NCBI RefSeq assembly: GCF_003933735.1
Contig: NZ_RSED01000023.1
Location: forward strand, 1 to 64,000
DNA: 64,000 nt
From: Aquabacterium soli
Lineage (GTDB): Bacteria > Pseudomonadota > Gammaproteobacteria > Burkholderiales > Burkholderiaceae_C
Direction of reading: 5' to 3'
Shown: positions 41,198-54,600 of the stretch, piece by piece
Layout of the letters: each line of letters opens with the position of its first letter
Numbering within the stretch: the first letter of the stretch is position 1
Notes under the pieces: model-generated
What the model was told of the DNA's origin: nothing
The model's database searches: none
Seen by the model: the letters and a program-made list of their open reading frames with translations, nothing else
Made by a program: the position numbers and the translations under genes

Positions 41198-41212
41198 ACT
41201 TTAGACCTAAAT
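41198..41212. promoter_or_regulatory. ACTTTAGACCTAAAT operator-like site
   Basis: It matches 14 of 15 bases of the right half of the operator at 10344-10358. It lies in the 240-bp divergent region between AraC 2 and the DinB-like gene, about 90 bases upstream of the AraC start. Confidence 0.5.
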
Positions 41213-41350
41213 AAATACCCTGGATTCGGGTGTTTCCCTGAAATGGGGCACCGATCTGTGCAACGGCGCACCGTCGTGATGCGACTACCTGTCCGAGAGG
41301 CGGATAAGCTGCTCGCAGACGCAATTCCATTCATCCCGAAGCAGCGCCCC

Positions 41351-41896
41351 ATGACCCCTAGAGCACAACTGCAGCTACTGGCCCAGTACAACCTCTGGCA
41401 GAACCAGAACCTCTACTCGGCGGCCGACAGGCTGCCCGCCGTCGAGGTCACTCTCGAGCGAGGCGCCTTCTTTGGATCGATCCAGGGAACGCTCAACCAC
41501 CTTGCCGTGGCTGACACCATATGGCTCAAGCGTTTTGCAACGCTTCCCGCGTGCAAGCCCGCGCTGGAGCGGTTGAACGAAACGCCCAGACCAACGCGGC
41601 TGGATGAGCCGCTTTTCCCGGACTTCGCCTCGCTGAGAACCTACCGCCATTGGCTTGACGGCCTGATCGCTCACTTCGCCACGGAAGTCCCAGAGGAGGC
41701 GTTGTCCCTGTCACTGACCTACGCGAACATGAAGGGTGTCGAATCCACCCGAAACCTGTTCGCGCTGCTGATGCATTTCTTCAACCACCAGACCCACCAC
41801 CGCGGTCAAGTCTCCACCTTGTTGTCCCAGGCGGGGGTCGACCTGGGGATCACCGATCTGCTGCCGATCATTCCTCAGGTGGATGTCCAGGCTTGA
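41351..41896 (+). CDS. DinB-family putative metal-dependent protein
   Basis: A 181-residue four-helix bundle protein of the DinB family. The three metal histidines are in GTLNHLAVAD and FFNHQTHHRGQ. Members include metal-dependent thiol transferases and many of unknown role. The ATG at 41351 was chosen because LQLLAQYNLWQNQNL, the usual first helix, begins there; the frame is open upstream. It is not obviously part of the catabolic island. Confidence 0.85.
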   Translation: MTPRAQLQLLAQYNLWQNQNLYSAADRLPAVEVTLERGAFFGSIQGTLNHLAVADTIWLKRFATLPACKPALERLNETPRPTRLDEPLFPDFASLRTYRHWLDGLIAHFATEVPEEALSLSLTYANMKGVESTRNLFALLMHFFNHQTHHRGQVSTLLSQAGVDLGITDLLPIIPQVDVQA

Positions 41897-41918
41897 ATGG
41901 TCAACGGGCCCGCCGATT

Positions 41919-42650
41919 TCAGTGCTCTGCACTCGCCACGCGGTTCACCAGCGCCGACCAGGCGCCAATCGAAAAGAAGTGCGCATAGGCCAAGGTCAGC
42001 CAGCCCTTGGCCCGCCAGGCCAGGAAGGTCGCGTCGGGGAGCTTGGCGAAGCGGTCAGCGTCGATCTCCTTGAAACCGGCCAGGCTGAGGCGTTCGCCGC
42101 TGCGCAGCGTGACGTCTGCGCGGTGGTCGACCAGCAAGTCGGCCTCGGACAGGGCCTTCGAAAACGCGGCCGCCTCGAGGTGCTGTGCCTGATAGTCGCG
42201 ACAGAAGGTCAGCGCGCTGCGGGTCAGCGCCGTCGGCTCGCCGGCATCGTCGAACAGCGGGCGGTCGCGGCCGGCCACGAGTGCCTCGGACGCCTCGTCG
42301 ATGCACAGCGTCAGCTCGGCGCGTGCTTCGTTCTCCAGGAAGATGAACGGGTAGCGGCGGATGTAGGCCGGCACATACACATCGGTAGACCACTGCCCGT
42401 CGGGCTCGACGAACAAATTCTGCTGCCCACGCAGGCCCAGGATGGCCACGGGGTGCGGGGTGGCCTCATGGCTGAAGACGATGGGAAAGTGCCTTGCGGC
42501 CATCGACATCTCTTCGGCCACCAGCGGCACCGCGTTCGTGGTGGCGGCGAAGGCATAGCCAGGGTCACGGGCCAGCGAGCGCTCGCCATGCTCCCCAGGA
42601 GTCAACACCCGGGGCGACTTGTAGAACAGCGGAAGGGAAGCGTCAGTCAT
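41919..42650 (-). CDS. SapC family protein
   Basis: A 243-residue protein of the SapC family (MSMAARHFPIVFS, AILGLRGQQNLFV, YVPAYIRRYPFIF, SLAGFKEIDADRFAKL). The family takes its name from a Campylobacter S-layer-associated protein; the function is not known. There is no signal peptide. It lies only 32 bases after the end of the giant adhesin gene, on the same strand, so it may be co-transcribed with the two-partner secretion pair. Confidence 0.87.
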   Translation of the reverse strand: MTDASLPLFYKSPRVLTPGEHGERSLARDPGYAFAATTNAVPLVAEEMSMAARHFPIVFSHEATPHPVAILGLRGQQNLFVEPDGQWSTDVYVPAYIRRYPFIFLENEARAELTLCIDEASEALVAGRDRPLFDDAGEPTALTRSALTFCRDYQAQHLEAAAFSKALSEADLLVDHRADVTLRSGERLSLAGFKEIDADRFAKLPDATFLAWRAKGWLTLAYAHFFSIGAWSALVNRVASAEH

Positions 42651-42682
42651 CCAGAAACGTCCAGTTCATTCGTTGACAGGGC

Positions 42683-45600
42683 TCAGCGTGTGCCGGCGGT
42701 CTCGCCGTTCTCGCGCTCGTCGGCCGCAGGTACCAGCAGGCGATTGTGCAGCTCGGCAGATGCCACCGTCAGCACCACGGGATCCTTGAACACACCGAGC
42801 GCATCGGGCGACAGACCGGTCGTCGAGAAGTTGCCCGTGAACAAGGCCCCCACACCTGGCATGCTCGGGATCACGTTGCCAGGCAGCGTCGAGGCCGTGA
42901 CCGTGCCGATCAGGTCGATCGGCCCCCACGGCGTACCGTTCATGAAGTACGGCGCATTCACCAGCCCACCGGCAATGCCGGCGGCGGCCATGGCCCCAGT
43001 GCGTCCGCCGATGCGGCCGAACATCTGCGCAGAAACCGCCGACGATACCGTCAGGCGTCCCAGATCGACCTTGTGCTCGGCCACCGCATCGTTGCGGCCG
43101 ATGTTCAGCACGCCCGTCGGGCCAGCCGCCATGGTCAGCGAGGTGTTGCGGCCAATCAGACCGGTCAGCGTGATGTTCCCATCGGTGGTCAGCTCCGCAG
43201 AGCCGCCCGGCAGGTACACCGGGGCCTCCAGGCTGATCGGGCCGCTGGTCACCCGCACGACCGCAGGGAGGTAGACCGCGGCGCCACCCGTCTGCGTGAA
43301 ACCGGTCGCGGTCTGTACCGTGGCGCCCGGCGCGAAGTTCACGCTGCCCGAAGCACTGGTGTTGGCGATCGAGAGCGCGCCCGTGCTGGCCGCCACGGCC
43401 CCCTCGAACACGAAGCCCATGCCCGACAGTTGCAGGCCGCCGATGTCGTCGGCGGTCACAGCGCCGCGGAAGCGCGTGGTGCCGCCATCGGCGCTGCTCA
43501 CCAGGTTGCCGATGCGCACCGCGCCCACCGCATCGATGTCGCCGACATCGGCGCGCAGCGTCAGTGTGTTGCTGGCAGGGCCGTCCACGGTGCTGCCGAA
43601 GACCAGCGAGCCGCCGGTACTGTGCAGCGTCGCATCGTCGGTCAGCGTCAGCGCGCCGCTGTAGGTCTGGCCCTGCGTGGTCGACACCGAGGTGCCTTCC
43701 AGCGTGGTGGCGCCACTGACGCTCAGCGAAGACAGCGCCTGCGTGCTGCCCACGTTGCCCAGGACGGCATCGCCCTGGATGCTCAAGCTCTGGCCGCCGG
43801 CCGTGCTGGCATCCACGCCATGGCGCAGCGACACCGAGGTGCCCGTCAGCACCGCGTTCCCGGCCAGCGTCACACGCTCACCGTAGGTCTGCGTGCCCGT
43901 GGTGTCGACCGCGTTGGCCAGCACCACCGTGCCTGCGGCATCGGTCTCCAGAGAGGCCGCGCGGATCGACGCGTTCAGGCGGGTTTCGCCAGCCGTGTTG
44001 ATCGTCAGCGCACCCAGGCGCGTGGTGCCGCCAACGGCATGGTCGAGCACCACGTCGCTGCTGCCGGCATCCACGGTCAGCGCGTGCGCACCGTCGATGG
44101 TGCCGTTCAGCGCCATCGCGCCGCCGCTCAGCACAATGTCCGCACCCAGCGTGATCGCGCCGTTGTAGGTTTGGCTGGCGGTCGTGGACACGCCACCATT
44201 CAGGGTGCTCGCGCCATTGAGCGTCAGGCTCGACAGCGCCTGGCTGTCCCCCACGGTGCCCAGCACCGCGTCACCCTGGATCGTCAGGCTCTGCCCACCG
44301 TCCGTGCTGGCGTTCACGCCACCGGCCAGCGACACCGTGGTGCCGGTTAGCGTGACGTTGGAGGCCAGTGTCACCTGCTCGCCATAAGTCTGCGTGCCAG
44401 TGGTGTTCACATCACCAGCCAGCACCACCGTGCCCGGGCCGTCCGTCGTCACCGAGGCTGCCCGCACCGACGTGAAACTTGTCTCACCAGAGGTATTGAC
44501 CGTCAGCGCACCCAGGCGCGTCGTGCCACCCACCGCGTGATCGAACGCCACGTCACCGCTGCCGGCATTCACCGTCAGGGCATGGGCGCCGTCGACCGTG
44601 CCGTTGAAGGCCATCGCACTGCCTTCCAGTGCCACGTCGGCTCCCAGCGTGAGGGCACCGTTGTAGGCTTGGGCCCCTGTGGTGTTGACCGCCGTGCCGC
44701 TCAGGGTGCTCGCACCGTTGACCGTCAGCGACGACAAGGCCTGGCTGCCGCCCACGGTGCCCAGCACGGCAACGCCCTGGATCGTCAGGCCCTGGCCGCC
44801 TTCCGAACTGGCGTCCACGCCGTTGGACATGGTCACCGTGGTGCCGGTCAAGGTGATGTCCGCGGCCAGCGTCACGAGTTCGCCGTAGGTCTGCGTGCCG
44901 GTGGTGTTCACATCACCAGCCAGCACCACGGTGCCAGGCACATCCGTCGTCACCGAGGCCGCGCGCACCGCGCCAAAGCTGGTTTCGCCAGCGGTGTTGA
45001 CCACCAGCGCACCCAGGCGCGTGGTGTTGCCCACCGCACCGTTGAAGGCCACGTCACCGCTGCCGGCGTTCACCGTCAGCGCCCGTGCACCATTGACTGA
45101 GCCGTCCACGGTCAGGGCGCTGCCTGTCAGTACGGTATCGGCACCCAGCGTCACCGCACCGGTGTAGTGCTGTGTGCCGGTGGTGCTGACGCTGCCGCCA
45201 TTGAGCACGATGTGCTGGCCGTCGACCGTCAGCTTGCCCTGGTTCGCAAAGGCTTGTGCCAGCGTCACCGTGCCATTGTCAGAGGCCAGCGACACATCAC
45301 CGCCCTGCCCCGCCGTGATGACGCCATTGGCGTTCAGGGGGCCCACGGTGTCCACGTTGATGCCGCCATCGGCTGTTGTCAGGGTGCCGGTGGTCAGCGC
45401 GCCGCTCGACGTGAGGTGGATATCGCCCGTGCCGGTGACCGTGGCGTTCACGGTCATGCCCGTCGCGTCGAAGGCCGAACTGCTGCTGCCGATGCCACTG
45501 CCGCTGGTCAGGTTCAGCGTGCTGCCCGTCAGCGACGACGACACCGTGAACAACTGGCCGACGGCCGCGTTCAGCGAGACCGTGCCGTTTGCACCTGCGT

Positions 45601-48600
45601 TCACCGTGCTGGTGGTCAGGTTGCCTGTGGTGGCCGTCAGCGAGACGACGCGGTTGGTGCCACCGGCCACCACCGTCTGGGCCGTCAGGCCCGTGGAGCT
45701 GGTGGCGGTGATGTTGCCGTTGCTGGTCTGCAGCGCGGTCTGGGTCAGCGTGCCGGTGTTGTTCACCGTCAGCGCGCCAGCGCCGGTCAGTGCCGCGTCG
45801 AGGCTGTCCGTCGTGGTCGTGAGCACGGTGTTGCCACCGGCCGAGCCGCTGCGCACATAGACCGTGTCACCGCTCAAGGCCAGGTTGCGTGCCGCGGCAC
45901 CGCTGGCAGCGGTGACCACATCGGTACCACCCGTCAGGCTCAACGCGCCGCTCGTGCTCAGGCCGGCCGTCGGCAGCGTGAGCGTGCCCGCGGCGCTGAG
46001 CAGCAGGTTGCCGTCCTGCGGCAGCGTGGCAGCGCTCACGTTCAGGTTGCCGGCCGATCGCAGGTAGGCGGAGCCGCCCGCGCCCATCGTCAGGCCGGCG
46101 GCGCCCACTGTCCAGGTGCCGGTGTTGACGTTGTTGATGCTGACCACGCGGTTGGCACCGGTGGCCGTCAGGCTGTCGAGTTCGCTCACGTTCACGCGCA
46201 GCGGCGTGCCGGCCCCGGTGGCGAGATCGTTGACCACGCCGATGTTGCCATTGGCCGTCAGCTGTGCCGAGTGGGCCGTCAAGTTCGTGCCCGAACCGCT
46301 GCCCACGATCGCACCTGCCGAACTCAGCACAACGGCACCGTTGTTCGCACCCGCAGACACACTGCCCACGGTGATGTCGCCCAGGGTGGTGGCCAGGGTG
46401 ACGTTGTTGCCGACGGCATCGGCCGTGGCCGCCACCGAGGTGGCCGTCAGCGGGCCTGCGGCGTTGATGACGATGGCACCGCCGCCAGCGGTCACCGAAC
46501 TCAAGGTCAGGCCGTTGGTGTTGTTGTCATTCACGTAGATGCCGACACCGCCCGCCGCATCGCTCAAGGCCAGTGTGTTGGCCGTGGTCTGCATGGCCAT
46601 CAAGGCACTGCCCACGCCACCGGCCCCCTGCAGCGTCACCGTGTTGCCGGTGATGCGTGTGAGCACCGAGCCGTCGTCCTGCACGGTACCGCCCGCCTGG
46701 TTCGAGATCAGCGACACGTTGCCGGAACCGGCATTGATGTTGCCTGCGATCAGGTCCACGTTCGTGGCCGTGCCGTTGACGGTGATCGCGCCGCCGCCGG
46801 AGGTGGCATTGGCGATCAGCAGGTCATGCGCGGTGCTGACATTGATCTGGCCGCCGTTGGTGGCCACGTTCGTGAGCACAGAGGCGCCACTGGTGCCCAG
46901 GAAGGCTGCACCGCCATCGGTGATGACCTGCACGCGCTGGCCGTTGACGACCACGCGGTTGCTGTTGGTGCCGACGCCATTGGCGCCGAACAGGTTCAGG
47001 TCGTAACCGGTGACCGTGCCGGCACCGGTGGCCAGGATGCTGCCAGCGTTGGCCGACAGGTTCACGCCGCTGTGGCGAGCGTTCGCACCGGCCGACACGT
47101 TGTTGACGGTGATGTTGCCTGCGCTGGCCGTGACGTTGATGTCATTGCCCACCGCATCGGTGGCCGACGTCATCGACGTCAGCACGATGTTGCCGGCCGC
47201 GGTGACGTTGGTCGAACCGTTGGCCACCGAGGTCGTCAGGCCGCCTGTCAGCGAGCCCGTGCTGCTGAGGTACAGCGAGCCGGCGCCGGTGACGGTGGCG
47301 CTCACGCTGTTGCCGGCATTGCCGTTGACGATGATCGGCGCCAGTTCAGTGCCGATGCCGTTGGCTGCGCTCAGCTGGATCGAGGAATTCGCACCCGTGC
47401 CGCTCAGCGTCACGTTGCCGGCCAGGATGCTGCCGGTGCTGGCCGTGAGGCGGAGCGTGTTGTTCGCACCGTAGCTCATGGTGCCCAGGGTCAGGTCACC
47501 CGTGGTGGCGGTCACCGACAGGTCACCGGTGGTGGTCAGGTTGCTGAGGTTCAGCGACCCGGCCTGCGTCATGTAGGCACCACCCGTGCCCGAGCTCGCG
47601 GTCAGCGTGCCCACGGCCAGACCCAGGGCCAGACCGTTGGTGCCGATGAAGCTGTCCGTGCCCACGGCCGTCAGCGAGGCGTTGCCGGCGGTGATGCGCG
47701 AACTGCCGTTCAAGGCGTAGATGGCCCCGTCGCCACCGCTCACACTGGAATGAAGGGTGGCGGAGCCGCTGCCGACATCGATGCCGCCCACCGCGATGCG
47801 GGAGATGGAGCGGAAGCTGAAGTCCAGACCGGTGGTGTCCACCAGGCTGGTGAGGACGCTCACGCTGCCCGTATCGGCACCGCTCAGCGTCAGGTTGGTC
47901 GCCGCCAGGCTGAAGACGCCGGTGCTGCTGGTGGCGCCCAGGTTGTTGGCCCGGTTGATCGACAGCGAATCCAGATCCTGCTGCCCCTGGACATAGATGT
48001 CACCGATGTTGCGCAGCGCCAGGTTCTTCGTCGACACCCGCAATGGCGAGCCGCTGCCGCCGATGTTGTAGGCGGCGTTCATCGCCACACTGCTGCCGCT
48101 GACCAGGTTCGAACCGTTCAGGGCCGTGATGCTGCCATTCGTTGACGTCAGCGTCACCGTATCGCCGCCGCTGATGACGCCCGCGGTCAGGGCCGTGCCG
48201 GCCTGGAGCGTCACCGCGCCGGGCGCGGTCACCGAGGTGGCGGTCAGCGCGTAGCCTTCACTGATGTTGATGCTGCCGGTGGCGCCGTTGGCCGCGGCGG
48301 CCGATGCCGTCAGGGTGGTCGTGCCACCACCGTTGGCAGACAAGCTCACGGCCGACTGGTTGCCGATGGAACCGGCGGCCGTCAACGACACGCTCGTGGT
48401 TCTGCTGATCGAGCCGCTGAGGATCGAACCGCCCTGGTTGTCGATGTTGACGGCATTGCCGCGGGCGTCGATGCTGCCCAGCGCGATGTCGCCGATGTCG
48501 TTGACCAGGTTCACATCGCCGTTGGCGCTCACGCCGCTGACCGAGGTGCGGCCATGCAGGTTCAGGTAGGTGGCGCCACCGTTCGAATTGGCGCTCAGGG

Positions 48601-51600
48601 ATGCCACCGTCGCCTCGATGCTGTTGCCCGCACCGGAAGCGCCGATGGCGCCGCCACTGCTGCTCATCGACAGGCTGGCGGCACGGATCTGCGTGCCGGC
48701 CACGCCGTCGCCGGTGATGCTGCCGCCGCCACGGTTGCTCAGCGACACCGCGCCTGTGGTGCCCAGGTTCAGGTCCCCCACGGCAATGGCCCGGTCGCTG
48801 TCGAACGAGAAGACCAGGCCTTCGGTGTCGTTCAGGGTGGTGAGGGCGCTGCCCGTGTTGCTGTCGGTGCCGCTCAGCAGCGTGTAGGGTGTGTTGCCGT
48901 GGACAGGCACCGACTGGATATCGTAGGTGCTGCTGGTGGCCACCGGGTGCGTCGCGTTGATCGCCAGCTGGTCGATGTGCGTGTCCGATGCGATGTACAC
49001 CGAGCCGGTCGAGTTCACCGTCAGCAGCGGGGACGACAGGTGGATCTCGTTGCCCAGTGCGCCGATGGTGCCACCAGTGCCACTGTTGTAGTTCGCCGTG
49101 GCCAGCGTGGTGCGCGCAGCGGTGATGTGATGGGTCGGGCTGCCGCTGCTGAGCAGGTCACGGTAGGTGGTCAATGACACCGTGCCGGTCTTTTGCACAT
49201 CGACAAGTTCGACCACCTGGCTCTGGTTGGTGTTGAGGGAGAAGTTCAATCCGGTCGCGTCATGGATCTGATTGACGGTCGTGGTCGTGCCGTCGCTGGT
49301 CACGTCGAACGTCAACTGGGGCGCGGTGACATGGTAGGTCGGTGCCGCGCCACCTGTGCCCTGAGCACTGGTGAACGAAAGATCCAGCAGATCACGTGCG
49401 TTGTCCACGAAGGCATTGGCGCCGGTGCTCACGGTCAGCGAGCGCGCATCCGTCTGCATGCGCGTGGTGGCATCGCCCGCCACGCCTACAGAGCCGGTTG
49501 CCAGCAGCGTGACGCTGTTGCCCTTCAGCGCGGAGTTGCCGATGTTGGTGATCGAGGTGTTGGCGCCTCCGCTTTCCAGCGTCAGGTGGTGGCCATCCTT
49601 CACATCGCCGGTGCCGACCACGAGGTCCACATCGGTGCGCAGGCTGAAGTTGATGCCGCTGGCATCGGTGACGTGGTCCAGCGTGTACTGGTTGCCGCCT
49701 GCGCTGTCGGTCACCAACAGGTCGAGCCGGTCTGCCGTCACCGACACGGTGTTGGACGTGCCCACCGCAGCGTGCGTGGAGGTGATGTCCAGGCCGAACA
49801 GGTCGGTCGAGTTGTTGACGACGATGTCACGGCCGGCGCTCAACACCAGTTGGCGCGTGTTGGTTTGCACCGTGTTGCTGCCGGCCCCAGTGGCACCGAT
49901 GGCCTGGGCCGCCGTCAGCGTCAGGTTCGGCGCCGTGAACAGGGCACCGCTGCCCTGCAGGATCGAGCCGGCGGTGGTCGTCACGCGGGCGAAGTTGCCC
50001 ACGGTGTTGTCCTGCAGCGTGAGCGACTTGTTGTTCGACACGTACAGCGAGCTGGTGATCTTGCTGCTGAGCGAGTTGACCGAGGTGTACAGCGGATTGG
50101 GGCTGTAGTTGTAGCTGTAGACACTGCCTGCGTTCAGCGTCAGGTGGTCGGTGGTGATGGAGGGGCTGCCCGCGCTGGCGCCGCTGCCCCCCTGGATCAG
50201 CCCATTGGCCACGCCCAGGTAGTCGGTGCTGGAGAGTGTCACGCTGCCCGAGCCGGTGTTGACGCTCGTGGCCGTGATCGTGCGGTCGGCTTTCAGGTCC
50301 AGAGCCAGGCCGGACTGGCTGATGTTGTTCAGTATCAGGCCACCGACTCCGGTCGTGTCACTGAGGCTGAAGGCAAGGCCACCACCTGAAGTGACCGTGT
50401 AGCTGTGGGTGTTGGCACCACTGGTCCTGTGCTGCAGGTCGAGGCTCAGCGACTGCAGCGTGGTGCTGCCGTTGTTCACGGACACATTGCCGCCTGAGGC
50501 GATCGACAGGTTCTGCGTGCTCGTGGTGGCGGTCACCGCGCCGTTGCCGGCCACCGCCGTCAGGCTCACAGCGCCTGCGGTGATGGTGCCGCTGTTGCGG
50601 TTGATCTGCGCATTGGTGTTATTGGGCGCGCTGCGCGAGGTCAATGACACCGAGCCCGTGCTGTTGCTGCCTGCTGTGATGGTGTTCAGCGACAGTGCGC
50701 GGTCCGTGCTGTAGCTGAAATCGAGCGGGCTCGTGGCCACCAGGCCCAGGGACTGCGTGGCGCCATCGGTGATGGCAAACGTCGTGAGGTTGGTCGCGCC
50801 CACGCCATAGCTGTACGTGGTGTTGGTGCCGTGCGTCACCGTCATGTCCAGCCTGGACAGGCTCTGCGAATCGGTCACGAGCATGTTGCCGCTGCCGTTC
50901 AAGGTCAGCGAGGGCGTGGCCACCCGCAGGTAGTGCCCCGCGGTGCCGATGTTGCCGCCGCCGCTGGTGGTCGATGCGGCGTTCAGCGTCACGCTGCCGG
51001 CCGTGATGCGGCCGCTGCCCGCGTCGCTGGTGATGTTGCTGTTGGCGCCCCCACCACTGGTGGCCAGCATGATGCTGCCTGTGGCCTGGAGCGCACCGGC
51101 TTCGATGTTCTTGCTGTTGGTGAAGCTGAAATCGCCCAGCGCAGTGCCCCCGGAGCTCAGGCTTTGCGTGGTACCCGAATCGGTGATGCTGAAGGTCTGA
51201 CCCGCCGCGGTGATGCCGAACTGGCTGGCCGTGCCGACGGCGGTGGTGCCGTTGGTGCTGGTGATCGCCAGCTTGGCCAGCGTCGCGTCGTCGTTCACAT
51301 GCAGGTGGCGGCCGGCCGTGAGCGACAGGTCGGTGGTGCCATGCAGCGCGATCGCGCTGGTGCTGGACCCGACAGAGCCGCTCGTGCCAGCGGCCAGGGC
51401 GACCTTGCCCGCCGTGATGGATGAATCCGTGTCGATGTTGGCAATGCTGCCGCCGGTGCTGGCGACCGAGGCAGCGCCCGCTGCACCGACGTCGATCGTG
51501 CCCACGTTCACCGATCCCGTGCCGCTGAAGCCGAAGGCCAGCGCCGAAGTGCTGCTCACCTCAGTGAGCGTGTGGTTGCCGCCGCTTTCGCTGATGTCGA

Positions 51601-54600
51601 AGACCTGGCCTGCGCCGGCCGTGATGCCGATGGTGCCGAAGGCGCCACCGGTGCGCGTGAGGTTCAACTCGGTCAGCGTGGTGCCGTCGTCCACCGCCAC
51701 GGTGCCCTGGGCAGTGAGGTTCAGCCGCTGCGTGTCGACGCTCAGGACAGCGCCATTGCCGCCCAGCGCACCATAGGCCGCGCTGAGACTCACCTGGCTG
51801 CCGGTGATGCCGGTGGCGGCATTGCCATCGTCCAGCAGCGAGCCGTTGGTGGCGGTGATCGACACCGCGCCGCCTGAGGTGGCGTTCACCGCGCCCAGCG
51901 TCAGCGAACCGTCGCTGGTGACCGCGATGCCGGTGGTGGCCTGCGCGTCCAGCGCGGCACCATAGGCGCTCACGGTCAAAGCGCGGCTGCTGTTGCCGAT
52001 GCTGCCTGCGGCGCTCAGCGTCAGCGAGCCGTCGCCGACATAGACCGTGCCGGTCGGGTTGAGGATGGAGCCCCGGTCTGCCGTCAGACGCACGGCCTGA
52101 CTGTATGCCGTGATGTTGCCATTGATCGAGATGTCGCCCTCATGGACGGCGATCTCGACCGGGCCGGCCGCTGACACACCGGTCAGGGTCAGCGTGTTGG
52201 TGAAGTTGCCGCCGGTCGGTGTCGGCACATCGATGTAGACGCCACCGTAGGTGGCATTGGCATTCAAGGAGCCCGTGATCAGATCGAGGTGGTCGTTACC
52301 GCTGGCACCGATCGAGCGAGCATTCAGATAGGTCGAGTTCGCCAGCACGCGGGTGGCCTTGTCGCCATCGTCGACGATGCTGCCGCCCGTTGAAGTGAAG
52401 CTCACGGAGCCGCTGTAGCTCACATCGACCTGGCCCAGCGTGATGTCGCGGTCGCTGGTGAAGCTGAAGCCCAAGCCGCTCGAATCGACCACGTTCTGCA
52501 CGTGGTGGCCCGCGGCCGAGTCGGTGATGGTGAAGGCCAGCGACGGTGCCTTCACGACCAGGCCATAGGCGGTCGTGCTGTCGGCATGCGAACTGCTGAT
52601 GCTCAAGCCCGAGAGGTCTGCAATGCTGTTGACATACAGGTCACCTCGCGTGGCGAGGGTCAGCTGGCTGGTGTTCACCTCGAGCGGTGCCAAAGAACTG
52701 CCGACATGGCCCTGGTTGGCCCGCAGCGTCACGGAACTGCCGGTGACACGGGTATCGGTGTTGCCGTCTTCGACGAGGTCGCCCTGTGTGGCGGTGATGC
52801 TGACCGACGCGCTGTTGGCCTGGACCTGGCCGATCACGGCGGTCTGGTCGCCGCTGAAGCTCAACGAGTTGAGCGGCACACCGACGATGCGGTTGATGGC
52901 GTACTGCGAGCCGTTGTCCACCACATCGAAAGTGAGGAACGGCGAGGTGATCTCCAGCACGTTCGCCACGCCTGGCACGGCGTGGCGGTTGGTCACGCTC
53001 AGCGAGGTCAGCGTGTTGTCGGTGTTGACCAGGTAGACGTTGCCGGTGTTGTTCACCGACAGGCCACTGATGCTGGCCTGGATCGCATTCGCGCTGGTAC
53101 CGATGGACTGCGCCGCATTGAGGTAGGCAGAGCCGGTGGTCAGGCGCGTGCTGCCATTGCCGTCATCGACGATGGATCCTCCATTGGCCGACAGCGTGGT
53201 CGAACCGTTCAGCGCGCTGCGCACGGTGCCGATCGTGATGTCACCGTTGCTGCTGGTCACCTGGATCGAGTTGCCCGTGGTGGCGACATTGTCCAGCGTC
53301 ACGCCGCCATTCTGTGTGACGGTGATGTTGCCGGCGTTCTCCAGGTCGAGGTGGGCTGCCGTGCTGCGCAGCGTGATGTTGCTGGCGTTGCCGCCGGCAC
53401 GCGCGACGATCAGGTCGGCGTTCACATCGTTGGAGCCGATGCTGGTGATGCTGCCGTTCTGGGTGGTCAGCGACACGGTACCTGCTGTGCCTGCGTCGAC
53501 CGTGCCCACCGTCATGTCGCCGGTGCCGGTGGTCGCGATCGTGATGCCGTTGCCCGGGGAACTGGTCGTCGAGGTGACCGTCCCGAGGGTCGTGCTGCCC
53601 GCGGTCGTGATGTCGATCGGACCGTTGCCCGACACGATGGTCGACAGGTAGGAGCTGGTGGCCGTGGTGTTCGCGTAGATGCCGCCCGAGGCCGCGTTGG
53701 CACTGAGCGTGGTCGCATTGGTCTGCAGGCGGGTGCCCGACGTGCCGATGGCGCCGGCCGCATGGACTGCCAGCGCGCCCGCGGTGATGCGCGTGCTGGC
53801 GTTTCCGTCGTCGACCACGTCGCCACCACTGGAGCTCAACGTCAGCGATGAGGTGCCGGTGCTGACGGTGCCCGCGGTCAGGGTACCCGCGGCCGACACC
53901 GCGGAGCTGCCCGTCGTGTTGAGCAGTGTCAGGTTGAGCGCACCGGCGTTGGCGACGAAGGCACCGCCCGTGCCCGAGGTGGCCGACAGTGTCGGCGTAT
54001 CGGTGTTGACCGACTGGGTGCTGGTGCCAATGGCACCGTTGTTGCCGTTGCTGCCACGCGCCGTCAGCACCACCGAGGCGGCCGTGCTCAGGTTGCCAGC
54101 CGCACCGGTCAGGTTGCCCGCGGTGGAGGTAAGCGTCAGCGTGCCGCTGCCCACGTCGAGGGTGCCCAGCTCGATCGAACGGTCGGACACCAGCGTGAGG
54201 TTCAGCCCTGCCTGAGCGATCTGGGTGGCGCTGAGCGTGCTGCCATCGGTGAGCTGAAAGCTCAGGCCGCTGGCATCGATCTGGTAGGTGTGCGTGCCGG
54301 GTGCGACATGCAGCGCGTTGACCGACAGGTCGGTCAGGGTTCGGTCGCTGGCGGCGAAGATGTCACCGCCACCTTCCACGGTGAGGCGCTCGGTGTGGGT
54401 GCTGATCGCGCTGCCCGCGGTGCCGATGTGGCCGCCGCCAGCGGTCAGCGACACGGTGCTGCCGGTGACCAAGGGCGCCGTCGCTCCCGCGTTGGTGATC
54501 GAGCCGACGGTGGACACCATCTGCACCGCACCGGTTCCGGCATTGATCTCGCCGGCGATCTGGATGTTGCCGGTGGCCCGCAGCGTCACGGCGCCACCGT

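Noticed and set aside
42683..43000. Contact-dependent inhibition toxin and immunity pair at the adhesin C-terminus
   Set aside because: No VENN motif, no toxin domain, and the next gene is SapC-like rather than a small immunity protein.
45167..48145. 992-codon open frame on the plus strand opposite the adhesin gene
   Set aside because: It is antisense to the tpsA gene, has low-complexity His/Gln/Arg/Ala-rich composition and no domain; it is a by-product of GC-rich repetitive codons.
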